The notes beneath the pieces are model-generated. The model saw only the letters and a list, made by a program, of their open reading frames with translations, had not been told where the DNA came from and did no database searches. From Dentipellis sp. KUC8613 (Eukaryota > Basidiomycota > Agaricomycetes > Russulales > Hericiaceae), in NCBI GenBank assembly GCA_002286715.1, contig NSJX01000009.1, positions 683,966 through 747,965 on the forward strand: a stretch of 64,000 nt of DNA, given 5' to 3'. Of the stretch, positions 36,015 through 48,545 are shown one piece after another (the stretch's first letter is position 1; each line of letters opens with the position of its first letter). A program made the translations under genes and the position numbers.

Positions 36015-39000
36015 ATGCCGCGAAGGAGACCAGAATTAGACACGGAGCTCGGGGAAGCCGCTGCGGTCATCGCCTCTAGCGATCCTACTAAACGCAAAAG
36101 TTCCAAGACTGAACGATTTCTAGACAAATCAGGTGCGGTATAGCGCTCTTGAATATCTGACGTTGACGAGGACGCTGACATAGTTGCAGGAGATATCGCG
36201 TCAGGCATAGCCTCTGCAAATTCGGCCGTTCAGAACAACGCAGCTGACATTGTCAACGCCCTGAAGCTTGAGGCGAACGATTTCATCGAGACCAGCCAAG
36301 TCTTGATATCCGCACTTGACGAGGTCGCGAATCTCCATCCGTTCATCTCAGGTAGGGCTCATTGATAAGGCGATATATGGCCTGACGACGTAGCCCAGTT
36401 GCTGTGCTGGTGTTCAAAACCGCGGTCAACCTTGTGATCAAGCGCCGCGAGAACGATGGCAAGGTATTAGCGCTGAATGTCCAAATGAGGGACATGATGT
36501 CTACGCTTCTGACGTACGTCGGTTCCACTTCCTCCCATTTGACGCGCGCAGAAACTAAGTTGCTTCAAGGTTGAAGGGGCTAACAAATCCACAGTCGGGT
36601 GATGGGCATTCGAAAGAGATGACCATTGAGACGCGGTTGGCTGACCGAATGACGGCGATGGTCGTTTCCATGAAGGATTGTTCCAAAGTCTGCGATTCCT
36701 ACAACAAAACCCGTGTTGTCCGTGAGTACCTTTCCCATGCTTCGAATTCACATTGTTCACGCCTCTTTAGTGAAAATCTTGAGCAGTTACAAATGGGAGC
36801 AGAAGTTCGCAACGATCGCGACAGAATTCGTGACCCATTCCGCGAAACTCCAGGACGACCTGTCGATGTACTCCAGCATCGGTATCAATGCTGCCAACAA
36901 GTCGCTGGCTGCCTTGGGCGACAAGATGGATAAGGTCATGGCGATGGTCTTCAAAACCTTTCAGTCTGCGGAGGAACGGCAGATAGGCGCGTTCGTGGCG
37001 AGCAAGGGCGGACCCGGGAAGGTTGCAGGTAGCAATGCTGCGCTGGAACAGCTTCTTCACAAGCAGAAGGAACTTGAGGACGGTCCCCGTAAGAAGGATC
37101 ACTCTGGAACGATGACCGTAGGCGAACTGCGCAAGGATATGCGCAAGGACGTGCAGACATTCCTCGATGAAAATTCGAGGGCATTCGGCCAGAAGTTTGA
37201 GATACAGCAGAGACAGATTGCGGAGGAGATGAAGAATGCTGTGTTCGAAGCGCGCGATGACATTATTGCTGTACTGGCGGGCCCCTACGAAAGGGTCGAG
37301 GATAAGGCGAGTTTCTCTCTCCACCCATCTTTAACCTTTGTTCATTTTCGATATAGGATATGCGCGCGATCTGGAAGGATATGGTACTCAATCCACATTT
37401 GTATACTTCTAACTTCACTAATTCACTTTCACATAGGGTTGGAGGGGAAGCGTGAAGGCGCGCCACCTAGTATTGGCTGTCCATGATTATTTCACAGAGC
37501 AATGCCACGCGAAACGATCTACAAATGCATCCCTTCCTGAGGGTGCCGACAAGGTCAAGATCAACACTTCCGATGAATGGGCGCTCAGTTATCTCGATAT
37601 CATACGAGTTCGAACGTTGATTGAAGCTATGGACGACGATGTTTCTTCCTTTGTTACAATTTCAGAAGTCAACGCATTCACAAGGGCTCGTCCGACTGGC
37701 TGGAGGTAAGAACTTCTTCGATAAAATTACGCACATTCGCGCTGATTTTCTTATCTACTTACAGCCTTCCGTATTGGATAGCATACAATACAATCGGTTG
37801 GCCGCAGCCTTCATCATGCACAGACCTTACGGGCTGCTAACTTCACACCCCCAGGCATCGAACTGTCAGTCAACTTCTACTACCACCGCCTCAACAGTAT
37901 ACAATGGGACATATATCAGGCATCCAAGCACGTACTCCCTGAAAACCGAAATGCTGTCAACGATCTCCTCAGCTCTTCATACGTTTCCTTCTTCGACGAA
38001 ATGCTATCAGGGATCGAAGAATCCGTCACCGAGCCTAGCTTCGACTGGAACACGAACTCTCTCTTTTTGAAGTTTGAGTCGTATGTTCTTGACGAGGAAG
38101 AGCGGATGAGGGCTGTTCTCGAATCATTCTTTTATCGCATCGACGATGAGCTCACGTTGCGCCTCGCTTCGAATACTGGTCGGCCGGAGAAGGTTCGTCT
38201 TGACGACGCATTGTGATATTTTTCGTGTACTGATGCGGCAATGGCCAGTATGTGTTTGCCATTCTCTGCATTCTATACAATCTATACCTTCAAGTCATCA
38301 AAGAAGCCAGTAACCGAGTCTTGGACGAGGACGTACTTCTAGCACTCGATTCATCACTCGACACGATCTGGAATGTCATGGTCAACCGAGCAGAATCTTT
38401 GAAAGGTGGGCAGGTTTAATTTGTGACAGAGCTCAATCTTAATTCTGCGTAGCAATCTTCAAGTTGCAAAATCTCAACAGCAGCGAGCAGATGGAGAAAT
38501 ATTGCTTTGGCATGGTAGCTATACTGTATCCTGTATATGATGTGGATACTGATGTAATCTCCAGTATCGATTTGTTCTTGAGGATACGACTTACGAAGGA
38601 AAATACTGGCAGCAAGCAGGGGATTTTGCTTCAGACGCCGGCGTGCTACTCGAAGCCGATTGGGACCTGTCCTCGGACACGGACGATCAAGAGTCAGAAC
38701 ACAGCGCCGCCGAAGAGGATGGGTCGTCAGAGACGGACGACCAAACACCAGAGGACAGCACCACCGAAGAGGATGCATCCTCAGACACGGATGAGCGAGA
38801 TGCGGAGGACAGCTCCTCCATCGAAAATGAATACGCAGGCATCTCTTCCCTACTAGACAACGTCGGCGCGACCTCAGACACGGATGAGCAAGAATCGGAG
38901 GACAGCGCCTCTATCGATAATGAATATGCTGGCATCTCTTCCTTACTAGACAGTGTCGGTGCTGCCAGGGACGGCCCATCCTACGAGAGCGAACCTGGCT

Positions 39001-40621
39001 CGAAGACTACCCCGCTCATGGAAAATACAGAGCCTGAAACTGTACCTCGCATTGTCCTCGATCCCTTCTTCCGCCCAAAACAGGATGACTTTCCTGTTTA
39101 CCAAAGTTCCCCTTCCGTCGACATCCCGTCTGACACCAGTGCACCCTCTGTCTCTTCTTATTCCATCATTGGCACTTGGAGTGGGCGATATATGGAAGAC
39201 TCGGTTCAAGGCGCCGCCTTCACATTTACCGTGCAAGAGGAGGAGCCGGACGGAAGCTTTACCGGCTTTGGAATCGATAATATTGGGAACTTCTTGATCA
39301 AAGGTTCAAGGGACAAAAAGACGATTGAATTCATCATGACACACACAGCCGTGGTCGACTCCGCTGATTCCTCCGATTCTGCCGACTCCTTTGAAGGCAC
39401 CTTCAATGGTTCATTTGATCGAGTAGACGGGCAGCGCGAAAGTCTAGATGAAGGGGCGGAAGCTTTCTACTTGCTGAAGAAACCCTTGATATATGTGGTC
39501 TGCCGGCCCTCGGACGAAGAAATCGAAGCAAACAGGCCTCGGGCACTGTGGAAGTTCGCAATAGATGCAGCGGTGCGTGTTGCTCGGAGAAAGGTATTCA
39601 CTTGGAATACTGTTCGGGAACGTCGAGATACCCGCCGCCGCTTCTTGGAACTTCAATCCAGGGACGACGAATCTGGCGATCTTGAACCGGATGAATCTGA
39701 AGAGCTAGAGCACCTCAATCTCGTCACGGATCCCGAAGATCTCGGCTACTGGCTCGCCGTCCTTCGATTCATCCATCTACGTGAGATCCTGCATAAGTAA
39801 GAGCCCTTCACGATGATCATGCCGGTATATAGGACTGACGTCCTTTCTAGCAATATTATCTGCGTTAATTGCGGCGCCGACCCCATCAGGACAACCAAGA
39901 TGACATGCCTGGAGTGCTCTCGAGGCGTCGCAGCCGAGTTCTGCGTGAACTGCTTTGACAAGAGCGTGCGCGTCGACACGGATGACGTGAAGACGCATCA
40001 TGCCTCCTCGCATGCCGTTCTACAGCTGCGGACGATCATCCCAACCCGCTACATGTACTCAACGCTGAAAAAGGCGCGGTCTACTCTTTCTGAAGCGCAG
40101 AATCGATTTTGGCGCCTAGGTAGAGACGGAAACAAGGTGTCGCCTGAGAGGCCGAAATCCGCGGGACTGCCAGTTGAGAGCAAATGCATTTCGTGCAGTG
40201 AGTCTGTAGTTTCGCCGTTCTGGTGTTGTCTGGCATGTGAAGATCTACATGAAGGAGGTGAGTTCACTTCGATGGCTCTTCTCTCGCTCAATTTATTCAT
40301 AAGTCATGGCACCCAGTCTCTGTGGTCGTGTGCATGCATTGCAATAGCCGTGTCGAAAAAGAGGAACCATGGTTGTTTGAACGCGTCATCTCACCTCTCG
40401 ATGCACACAATTGGGCACATCCGCTTGTCTTGGTCCACCCCCCGCAGGATGAGGTATCCGAGTTTTCTGTAGAGACCAAACTCCAGCGTCTGGAGGATAC
40501 GTTGCAATCGCTCGGAAACAGGATCGAGGGCGTAGAGAGCATGATCACCACCCGTCTTCAGGAGATAGAGAGGCTAGTTTTGGGGCTTTCCAATGCTAGC
40601 GGCAGGGGTCAGACTGGCTAG
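36015..40621 (+). CDS. Goodbye-like / EF-hand-like / zinc-finger multidomain protein, paralogue A
   Basis: Fourteen exons (36015-36132, 36190-36351, 36399-36513, 36570-36721, 36771-37306, 37357-37383, 37437-37705, 37765-37796, 37855-38192, 38249-38405, 38453-38514, 38565-39796, 39851-40257, 40317-40621) join to 1303 aa. Residues about 30-330 are helical and resemble the Goodbye domain of fungal STAND proteins (LHPFISVAVLVFKTAVNLVIKRREND; SYKWEQKF; NAALEQLL). About 425-470 is an EF-hand-like loop (DDDVSSFVTISEVNAF). About 680-790 is an acidic Ser/Asp/Glu linker with internal repeats. About 835-960 is a beta-rich GTWSGRY...FTFTV domain. From 1067 there are ZZ-like Cys pairs (C-x2-C ... C-x2-C, twice), then a coiled coil. 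No NTPase, signal peptide or TM segment seen. Function unknown. Intron 5 starts GC (gcgagt) where paralogue B has GT. Confidence 0.85.
38781..38966 (+). repeat. 93 bp coding tandem repeat in paralogue A
   Basis: Two 31-codon units encode SDTDE...EDS-S-I-NEYAGISSLLD-VGA. The wider acidic region also shows about 18-residue units beginning (S/T)S(D/E)TD. Paralogue B has a single unit at this place. Confidence 0.85.
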
Positions 40622-42024
40622 CGGCGCGCTATTTCGTGACTGGAAATCGCCTCAGAGACATACGCATTTGTTTTCGGTGTTGAAGAGACCACGAAGCTTT
40701 CGGTGTCAGTGTACAATACTATTCGAGCACCGTCGAGACCAAGGTTGACTTGTCCGTCATTGCACAGTTCTGTCTACTTACTTACTTAGCCGATGTGGTA
40801 GGCCTCGGGCCAGAAATGGCCGTAAGTTGCAAGGCGGCGCGTCAAAAAAATCAATTCTAGATGTGCAATACTGTCACTGGTGGTCCCCTCTGACAAGACT
40901 GATTCTCCTCCGAGTCTTTAGTCAGTGCCGACTCTCTCGTTATCGTGCTTTTTGAAAGTAAGTGAACGAAAATCGAACGGCCCCGCAACTCCAATCTCTA
41001 GACCCGCAATGCTCACCTTATCCATTGTTGCTCGTTTCTGTCTCGAGACTTGCCAGTCCCTCTGGACCGCTTTGTCCGTCACTGCGGTTATTGGCAAGTA
41101 TCCTACTCTACGTGACTAGGGGCTCGGTCGCTGGAACTTCTATTAGTACATTTCAAGTCCGACTCCCTCTCTCTACTATCCGCTCTCGCGCGATTCGACG
41201 ATCCGATGGGTCGCTTTGACACTCATGTTATACGATGACGGCCGTCACCGCGTCACCAGCCGCTACTACAGTGCTTATACGACAGACTCGTCGTTGTGTG
41301 ATAGCAGGCGGTGCTCAACGTTCAGTCAACACAGATCACTGTTCAGCCACCGGTCACCATATAATCCCCGGCATCTTCAAGGCGCCCGACTTTGAACACG
41401 TTTTCGACGCTCACAATTCATGATGCGACCCTTTGCAACCGCTGATGCTGTGGGCGCTGTTCGAGGCTGACATTGATATGATCTGTCCGCCCGAAGGGAT
41501 TGCGCAAATTGCTTAGGTGCCGTGGTGGACCTTGAGGAGCCGAACAGTGAGTGGGCGAGTCTGGCTCGCGCGACGAATATATTATCTATACACTCATGAG
41601 GCTTTGATTTCTTACACCCGCAGCCTAGATAGGCTCATGCAGCTAGCTCAGCATCGAGGCACAGTCTACGCGTTAACATAGGGCCCTTGGTGGAGACAGT
41701 GCGCTGATGACTCTGCTTCTCGAACGCCTTTCATCCAAATGGGTGCAACATGTTGTATATGGGATTGCATATGAGCGCGCCCAGGCGCGCCCACAGGACG
41801 CGCGCGGGTAATTCCTTTCGTCGTTCAAAGTGTCCTGTTGCCAATGCTTGACATCACCCGCGCTAATGACTTCGAAGGGATCGCCATCACTTATAACCCG
41901 ACCATCACCATCCTACGCAGAGCAGTGACCCATCTCGAAACCTCCACTTCAAGTCTTAAGTAGGCCCGAATAATTTGATCTTCTTGGGGGCCCATTTACT
42001 AACTATTGATTCTTTTCTACTCAG
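40622..42024. other. Intergenic between tandem paralogues
   Basis: About 1.4 kb. No gene, repeat or element recognised; it should hold the 3' region of A and the promoter of B. Confidence 0.45.
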
Positions 42025-45000
42025 ATGTCGCGAGGAAGACCACAGCTGGATAGAGGGCTTGATGAAGCCGCCGCTCTGATCGCCTCCAGCGATCCCAGCA
42101 AACGCAAGATTTCCAAGACTGAACGATTCCTTGACAGATCAGGTGCGATACTGCTTCTGACAGGACCTGTCATCGAAGGATACTAACATACAGGTACAGG
42201 CGATCTGATCAGTGCTGCATCGGGCTTGGCCGCTGCAAACACAGTCGTTCAGAACAATGCAGCTGCCATCGTCAGCGTGCTCAAGCTCGAGGCGAGCGAT
42301 TTCATCCAGACTAGCCAAATCCTGGTATCTGCGCTTGATGAGGTCGCGAAACTTCACCCGTTCATCTCAGGTAGGGTCAAGCAGACCCCTTGATATCGCG
42401 ATCTGTGATCTGACGGACGATGTCCGCCCAGTTGCTGTGCTAGTGTTCAAAACCGCGGTCAACCTTGTGATCAAGCGCCGCGAAAATGATGGCAAGGTGT
42501 TAGCGCTGAATGTCCAAATGAGGGACATGATGTCTACGCTTCTGATGTACGTTGGCGCCACTTTCTCCCATTCGAAGAGCACAGCATCTAAGCTGCTTCA
42601 AGATTGAAGGGACTAACAAATCCACAGTCGGACGATGCGGCGCCGAGCGAGGTGACCATTGAGACGCGGTTAGCGGACCGAATGGAGGCGATGGTGACTT
42701 CGATGAAGGATTGTTCCAAAGTTTGCGATTCTTATAACAAGAACCGTGTTGTCCGTGAGTGCATCTCCTATGTCTCAAGTTCATTCTACTCATGGCACGC
42801 CAGTGAAAATCTTGAGCAGCTATAAATGGGAGCACAAATTCGCAGCAATCGCAAAGGAATTTGCGACGCATGCTGCGAAGCTCCAGGACGACTTGTCGAT
42901 GTACTCAAGCATTGGCATCAATTCTGCCAACAAGTCGCTCGCTGTGTTGAGCGAGAAAATGGATGAAGTCATGGCGACGGTATTCAAAACTTTCCAATCC
43001 GCAGAGGAGCGTCAGATAGGAGCGCTCGTCGCAAGTAAGGGCGGACCCGAGAAGGTTGCAGGCGACAACGCCGCTTTGGAACAGCTTCTTCTCAAGCAAA
43101 AGGAACTCGAGGATGGACCTGGGAAGAAGGATCATACCGGGACGATGACCGTTGGCGAGCTGCGGAAGGATATGCGCAAGGATGTGGAGGCGGTCCTGAG
43201 CGAGAATTCGAGGACGTTCAATCAGAAGTTCGAGCTTCAGCAACGGCAGATAGCCGAGGAGATGAAGAGTGCGGTGTTTGAGGCGCGCGATGATATTATC
43301 GATGCCGTCCTTGCGGGTCCCTATGAAAGGGTCGAAGACGAGGTGAGTCGCTTCCACAACCCCGTTCGATTTTTCTCATCCCTTGATAGGATATGCGCGC
43401 GATCTGGAAAGATATGGTACGTTGCTCAATTTTTGCACTCGTGCTTGCGATTCACTTACTCACTGCCGCGCAGGGCTGGAAGGGAAGCGTGAAGGCGCGC
43501 CATCTCGTATTGGCCATCCATGACTATTTTACCGAGCAAAGGCGCACGAAACGACCTACGGACGGACTATCTGCTGATGCTACTGACGCTGTCAAGACCA
43601 ACATTTCTGACGAATGGGCGCTTGAGTTCATCAACATTATTCGAATCCAGCCGTTGATTGAGGCAATGGATGACGATGTTTCCTCTTTTGTCACAATCTC
43701 GGAGGTCAATGCATTCACCAAGGCGCGTCCGAGTGGTTGGAGGTAAGAGTCTCTCCGGCAACTTTACGCAGCGCTAATCAAGTGAATATTCCTATTTCAT
43801 TTCAGCCTTCCGTATTGGATAGCATACAACACGATCGGTGAGTAGCGATAGCCTCCACATATGAATCTGGCGGGCTTCTAACCTTGTATGACCAGGCGTC
43901 GAGCTGGCGATCAACTTCTACTACCGTCGCCTCAGCCGTGTACAGCTAGAAATATTTCAGGCATCCAAGCATGCCCTGCCGGCAAACCGAAATGCTATCA
44001 ACAACTTTCTCAGCTCTACGTATGTTGGCGCTTTCGACGGGTTACTATCAGGGATCCAGGATTCCGTCACCGAGCGGGACTTCGACTGGGACACAGATCC
44101 CCTGTTTCTGAAGTTCAGACCGTATATTCTCGGCGAGGAAGAGCGAATGAGGGTTGCGCTCGAATCGTTCGACTATTACATCGATGATGAGAGTGCGCTG
44201 CGCCTCGTGTCGGACACCAATAGGCCGGAGAAGGTTCGTCTGTTTTCCATCTTTTGCTCTGACTTACTTACTAAAGCGGGACATGGCTAGTACGTTCTCG
44301 CCGTTCTCTGCATCCTGTACAGCCGGTACCTTGAGATCGTCGAAGAAGCCAGCAAACGAGTCTTGGAGGACGACGTGATGTCCTCGATTGACGAATCGCT
44401 CGACACGATCTGGACTGTCATCGTCCATCGAGCGGAGGCTTTGAAAGGTCAGTGGACTTGATTTCTGACTGGAGCATGAGCCTGATCCTGCGTAGCAATC
44501 TTCCAGCTGCAAAACCTCAACAGCAGCGACCAAATTGAGAAATATTGCTTCGGCATGGTAAGTTGACCGTTTCCAACAAGAATTATTAGTATTTACATGA
44601 TCTCCAGTATCGGTTTGCTCTGGAGGAACTCACCTACCAAGGAAAATACTGGGAACAACGAGGGGATGCCTCTTTGGACGATTATGAAGACGATGAGTCG
44701 GACGAGTCCTCAGACACGGATGAACAGGAATCGGAGCAGGACGCCGCCGAGGACACAGTCCCAGTCTCAGCCTCCACCGCAAATGGATATTCAGACGTCT
44801 CCTCTCCCCTGGACAGTGCCAGCGTAGCAGTGGGTATACCCTTGTACGAGAATGGCCCCGGCTCGGACGCAGCACCGCCTACTGGTAATACAGAGCAAGA
44901 ATTCGCGCCCGATAGCAGCATCGACCGGTTCTTCCGGCCGGAGAGGGACGATTTTCCTGTTTACCAAGACCCGCCGTCCATCGATATTACAAGCGAAATC

Positions 45001-46489
45001 AGCACATCCTTTGCCTCTTCTTGCTCCATCATCGGCACTTGGAGTGGGCGATATCTCGAAAATTCGCTGCAGGGATCCGCCTTCACATTTACCGTGTCGG
45101 AAGAAGAGCCAGACGGGAGCTTTGCCGGTTTCGGCCTCGACAATGTTGGGAAGTTCATGTTCAAAGGATCAAGAGACCAGGAGAAGATGGAGCTGACGAA
45201 GACGTACACGCTCGAGGTCGGACCTGTCGACGAGTTCAAAGGCACCTTTAACGATTCGCTCGACCGAGTCGAGGGAGAGTGGAGCACGCCCGACGAAGGA
45301 GATGGGGGTTTCTTCCTGCTCAAAAAACCCCTGGTGTACGTGGTCTGCCGGCCCGCGGACGCGGAGTTCGAGGCGAACAAGCCGCGCGCGCTCTGGAAGT
45401 TCGCAATGAACGCGGCGACGCGCATTGCGAGGAGGAAGGTGTTCACGTGGAGCGCTGTCCGGGAGCGACGAGATATGCGCCGCCGCTTCCTGGAGCTCCA
45501 CCTGAGGAGCGACGAGTTCCGCGGCCTCGAACAGGACGAGTATGAAGAGCTGGAGCACCTCAACTTCGTCACGGATCCCGAAGACCTCGGGTACTGGTCC
45601 GCCGTTCTCCGGTTCATCCGCCCGCGTCAGATCGTGCACAAGTAGGAACCTTCTCGTATTCATCATACACAATTCCTGAGACTCACCACTGTGTTCTACG
45701 TTCGATAGCAATATATGCGACAACTGCGGCGCCGTGCCCATCAAGACGACCAAGATGACATGCCTGCAATGCTCCCTCGGCGACACGGCCGACTTCTGCG
45801 TGGACTGCTACGACCAGAGCGTGCGCATCGACAAAAACACAGTGAAGACGCACCACACCTCCGCGCACGCCGTCCTGCAGCTCCGCTCCACCACGCCGTC
45901 CCGCTACAGCTATTCTCTCCTGGACAAGGCGCGGTATATTCTTTCGGTGGCGCAGAGTCGGCTTAGGTCCTCGGGCGGAGAGGGCTCCAAGACGCCGACT
46001 ACGCCGAGTAGGCTTAGGTCTGCGAGGCTGCCGGTGGAGTGCAGGTGCATGGAGTGCAGCAAGTCTGTGTCCGCGCCGTTCTGGTGCTGCTTGACGTGCG
46101 ACGATCCGCACGAGGAAGGAGGTTCGTTTCTTTTGACGGCTCTTCATGTTCTTTGAATCGCTCATAGATCACTGTTTGTAGTTCCTGCGGTCGTGTGCAT
46201 GGACTGCAATAGCCGCATCGAGAAAGAGGAGCCGTGGTTGTTTGAGCGCGTTGTTTCGCCCCCCGAGGTGCACAACTGGGCGCATTCGCTTGTGCTCGTT
46301 CATTCTCCGCAGGACGAGGCGCTCGAGTTTTCGACGGAGGAGAGGCTGCAGAGTCTAGAGGATACGCTGCAGTCGCTTGGGCTTAGGATTGAGGGCGTAG
46401 AAAGCATGATCACTACTCGTTTCCAAGCGATGGAGAGGCTCGTCATGGAGCTCGTGGATGCCAGCAGCAGGGACCAGGCCGGCCAGTGA
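42025..46489 (+). CDS. Goodbye-like / EF-hand-like / zinc-finger multidomain protein, paralogue B
   Basis: Fourteen exons (42025-42142, 42194-42370, 42432-42546, 42603-42754, 42804-43342, 43390-43416, 43474-43742, 43806-43837, 43896-44233, 44291-44447, 44496-44557, 44608-45641, 45709-46121, 46182-46489) join to 1246 aa. Exon order and most sizes equal those of paralogue A (118, 115, 152, 27, 269, 32, 338, 157 and 62 bp are identical), so this is a tandem duplication. Same domains: Goodbye-like helices, EF-hand-like DDDVSSFVTISEVNAF, shorter acidic linker, GTWSGRY beta-rich domain, CDNCGA...CLQCS...CVDC zinc site, a second Cys cluster (CMECSKSVSAPFWCC..CDDP, CMDCNSR), and the terminal coiled coil. 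Codons in the last exons are more GC-rich than in A. All introns are GT-AG. Function unknown; cytoplasmic location inferred. Confidence 0.86.
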
Positions 46490-46692
46490 TACATATAATA
46501 TCGTCATCTTCTTCTATGCGGGACGTCTTGAGAAAACTGTCACTAGACCATCTGTTTGTAAATAGTAGCCACCACTCAAACATCTAGTCTTGATATCGGT
46601 CGATAATGTCCGGCTGGCCATCCAAGTTTTTGGAACTAGTAAGAGATACAGTAATGTCATACGAATGTCTATGTATATTAGAGCACTATAAC

Positions 46693-48384
46693 TCAGTCGT
46701 CAGCCTCGTCCGCGAGCGTCAGTCGCTCTTGAATGAGTCGTGCTACTACCCGCCCGTCGATGGGGATCTCATTTCCCTGGAAACCCTCAGGGTAAGCCAC
46801 TGGTGGGACATCCGGCCGGGTAAACGCGCTGAGACACGATCGTGAGCGGAGATACTTTTAAAGGCGGGGCAGATGGAGCGTACCTGTCGCCCCAGAATCC
46901 GAAGTGCACCATGCCCAGCGCCCGAGTGGTGTACTCGTAATCGTGTGCGAAACCGCCAGGGAAGAAGAACTCCATCACTGTTGATCGTGGCGAGGGCTTC
47001 ATCCAGATGAGCGATGTGAGACCATTTCCGTGCACACCCATCATGATCTGTGTAGATTCTCAGTACACACGATCGAATCACGAAATCAAGTCGCAACATA
47101 CCGTCGTCCTACCCGCCAGCTGCAGCTGCTCGATCCGCGAGAGCTTGTCCATACTGACCACGTTCACTTCGTATCCATGCTCGTCGCGCAGCTTGTAGAG
47201 CTCCTCCACAAGCCTCTCGTGGTCCTCCTGAATCAGCATACGGCGACCCCATCCTTGACGCGAGATGTACGTGATCACCGGCTTGCCGCGCGTGCCTTCA
47301 CCGACGCTCGAGTTCAGCCCAGAGAACTCAATGACGTTGTTCCTGTACGTGCTCCACCAGTTCGGGCTGCCCGGGAGCGCGAACGGCTCTGCGGCGGTAC
47401 GCTGCGTGCGCCCGAAGTTCTCGCCGTTGATGGCGGCGGCACGGTCCGCGATGAGGATGCGGTCGAAGACGAGCGGGAGGCCCATCGCCATGCGGTCCTC
47501 CCAGTCTTGCGAGAATTCCATTTTGACGGACGGGAAGGCGGTGCGGAGCACCCACTGGTTCATCGAGGCGTAGTCACGCCAGTGCCCGGCGTCGACATGT
47601 GTGAAAAGGAGCTGTCGGGGCGGCGGGAGGGAGGTTTTGCCGTTTGCGGGGATGAGAGGGTCGAGCGTCGAGTAGGCGCGCCAGAAACCGAAGAAGAGCT
47701 CGGCGGACCAATGGTAGTAATGAGTGATGCTGAAAGGAGTTAGTGTGTAAGCATCATGGCAGGTTGCTGCACGTACAATTGACGGGGATCGTTGACAAGC
47801 CACTGTGCGAGTGTTAGACGAGGTCGAGAGGAGACATAGAGCGGCACGCACAGTGACACCTTGCATGCGACTCGCGCCCGTCCCGAACAACTTCTTCGCC
47901 TCCTCAGCAGTAATTATTCGCATGTGTTTGTCCGTAGGAAGACGAGCCTTGACATGTTCAGGCCCGTTTTCTATTGGAATGCCCGCAGAAATCATGTATT
48001 TCCGGTCAGGGATGACCTCGGGCTCGTCGGTGACGATGTAGAATGTGCCGTTCAAGACATACATCTTGTCGAAGATTGTCCATCCTTTTATACGTTCGGT
48101 ACGAATGAGAGTACAAAGAATCTAGGCGACACACCTGGCACGTGTGCCACGATTCTTGTTCTAGGAACGGGCTCTGATCCCCATGAAAGTCGAGTGTTTT
48201 GTGGAAGAGGGGGGATAGCAGGTCTAGACTTCTCTGAATGCGAGAACGCCTGCTCGGAGTCGAAGAAATTAGCGTCTAGTGTTGGACGTCTCACAGAGGC
48301 TCCATTTCGAAAGAAGAAAATGAGGGAGGTGAGGAGGAGAACAACGAGGACTATCTCTCGTTGGGTCGGTGCACTCGGGTGCAT
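46693..48384 (-). CDS. GT61-family glycosyltransferase, type II membrane protein
   Basis: Six exons (48384-48135, 48084-47852, 47802-47777, 47729-47102, 47047-46884, 46828-46693) join to 478 aa. Residues about 10-25 (IVLVVLLLTSLIFFF) form a signal anchor after a short cytoplasmic N-terminus, typical of Golgi enzymes. HYYHWSAELFFGFWRAY, VITYISRQGWGRR and MMGVHGNGLTSLIWM are GT61 (DUF563/EOGT-like) motifs. By family knowledge it transfers a pentose or hexosamine to a glycan or protein in the secretory pathway; donor and acceptor cannot be told. Exon 3 (26 bp) restores the frame. The gene converges on paralogue B (204 bp between stops) and diverges from the PDK-like gene (161 bp between starts). 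Confidence 0.88.
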
Positions 48385-48545
48385 GACGGTGTCGTGGTGG
48401 CGAAAGGCGGCAAGTCCTCTGTCACGCCGTTGTTTCGTCCGTGACCATGTCGTGACTATATTCTACGCCGGCGCTTATTAGTCACTCAGTGAAACTGTAG
48501 CTAATACTACAGAACTACTGCTAGGCGGCGGCGGCAGCCTTCATC
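48385..48545. promoter_or_regulatory. Shared divergent promoter, GT61 / PDK-like genes
   Basis: 161 bp between two oppositely oriented start codons, containing a CGTGAC..CATGTCGTGAC region. Both genes must be initiated within it. Confidence 0.55.
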
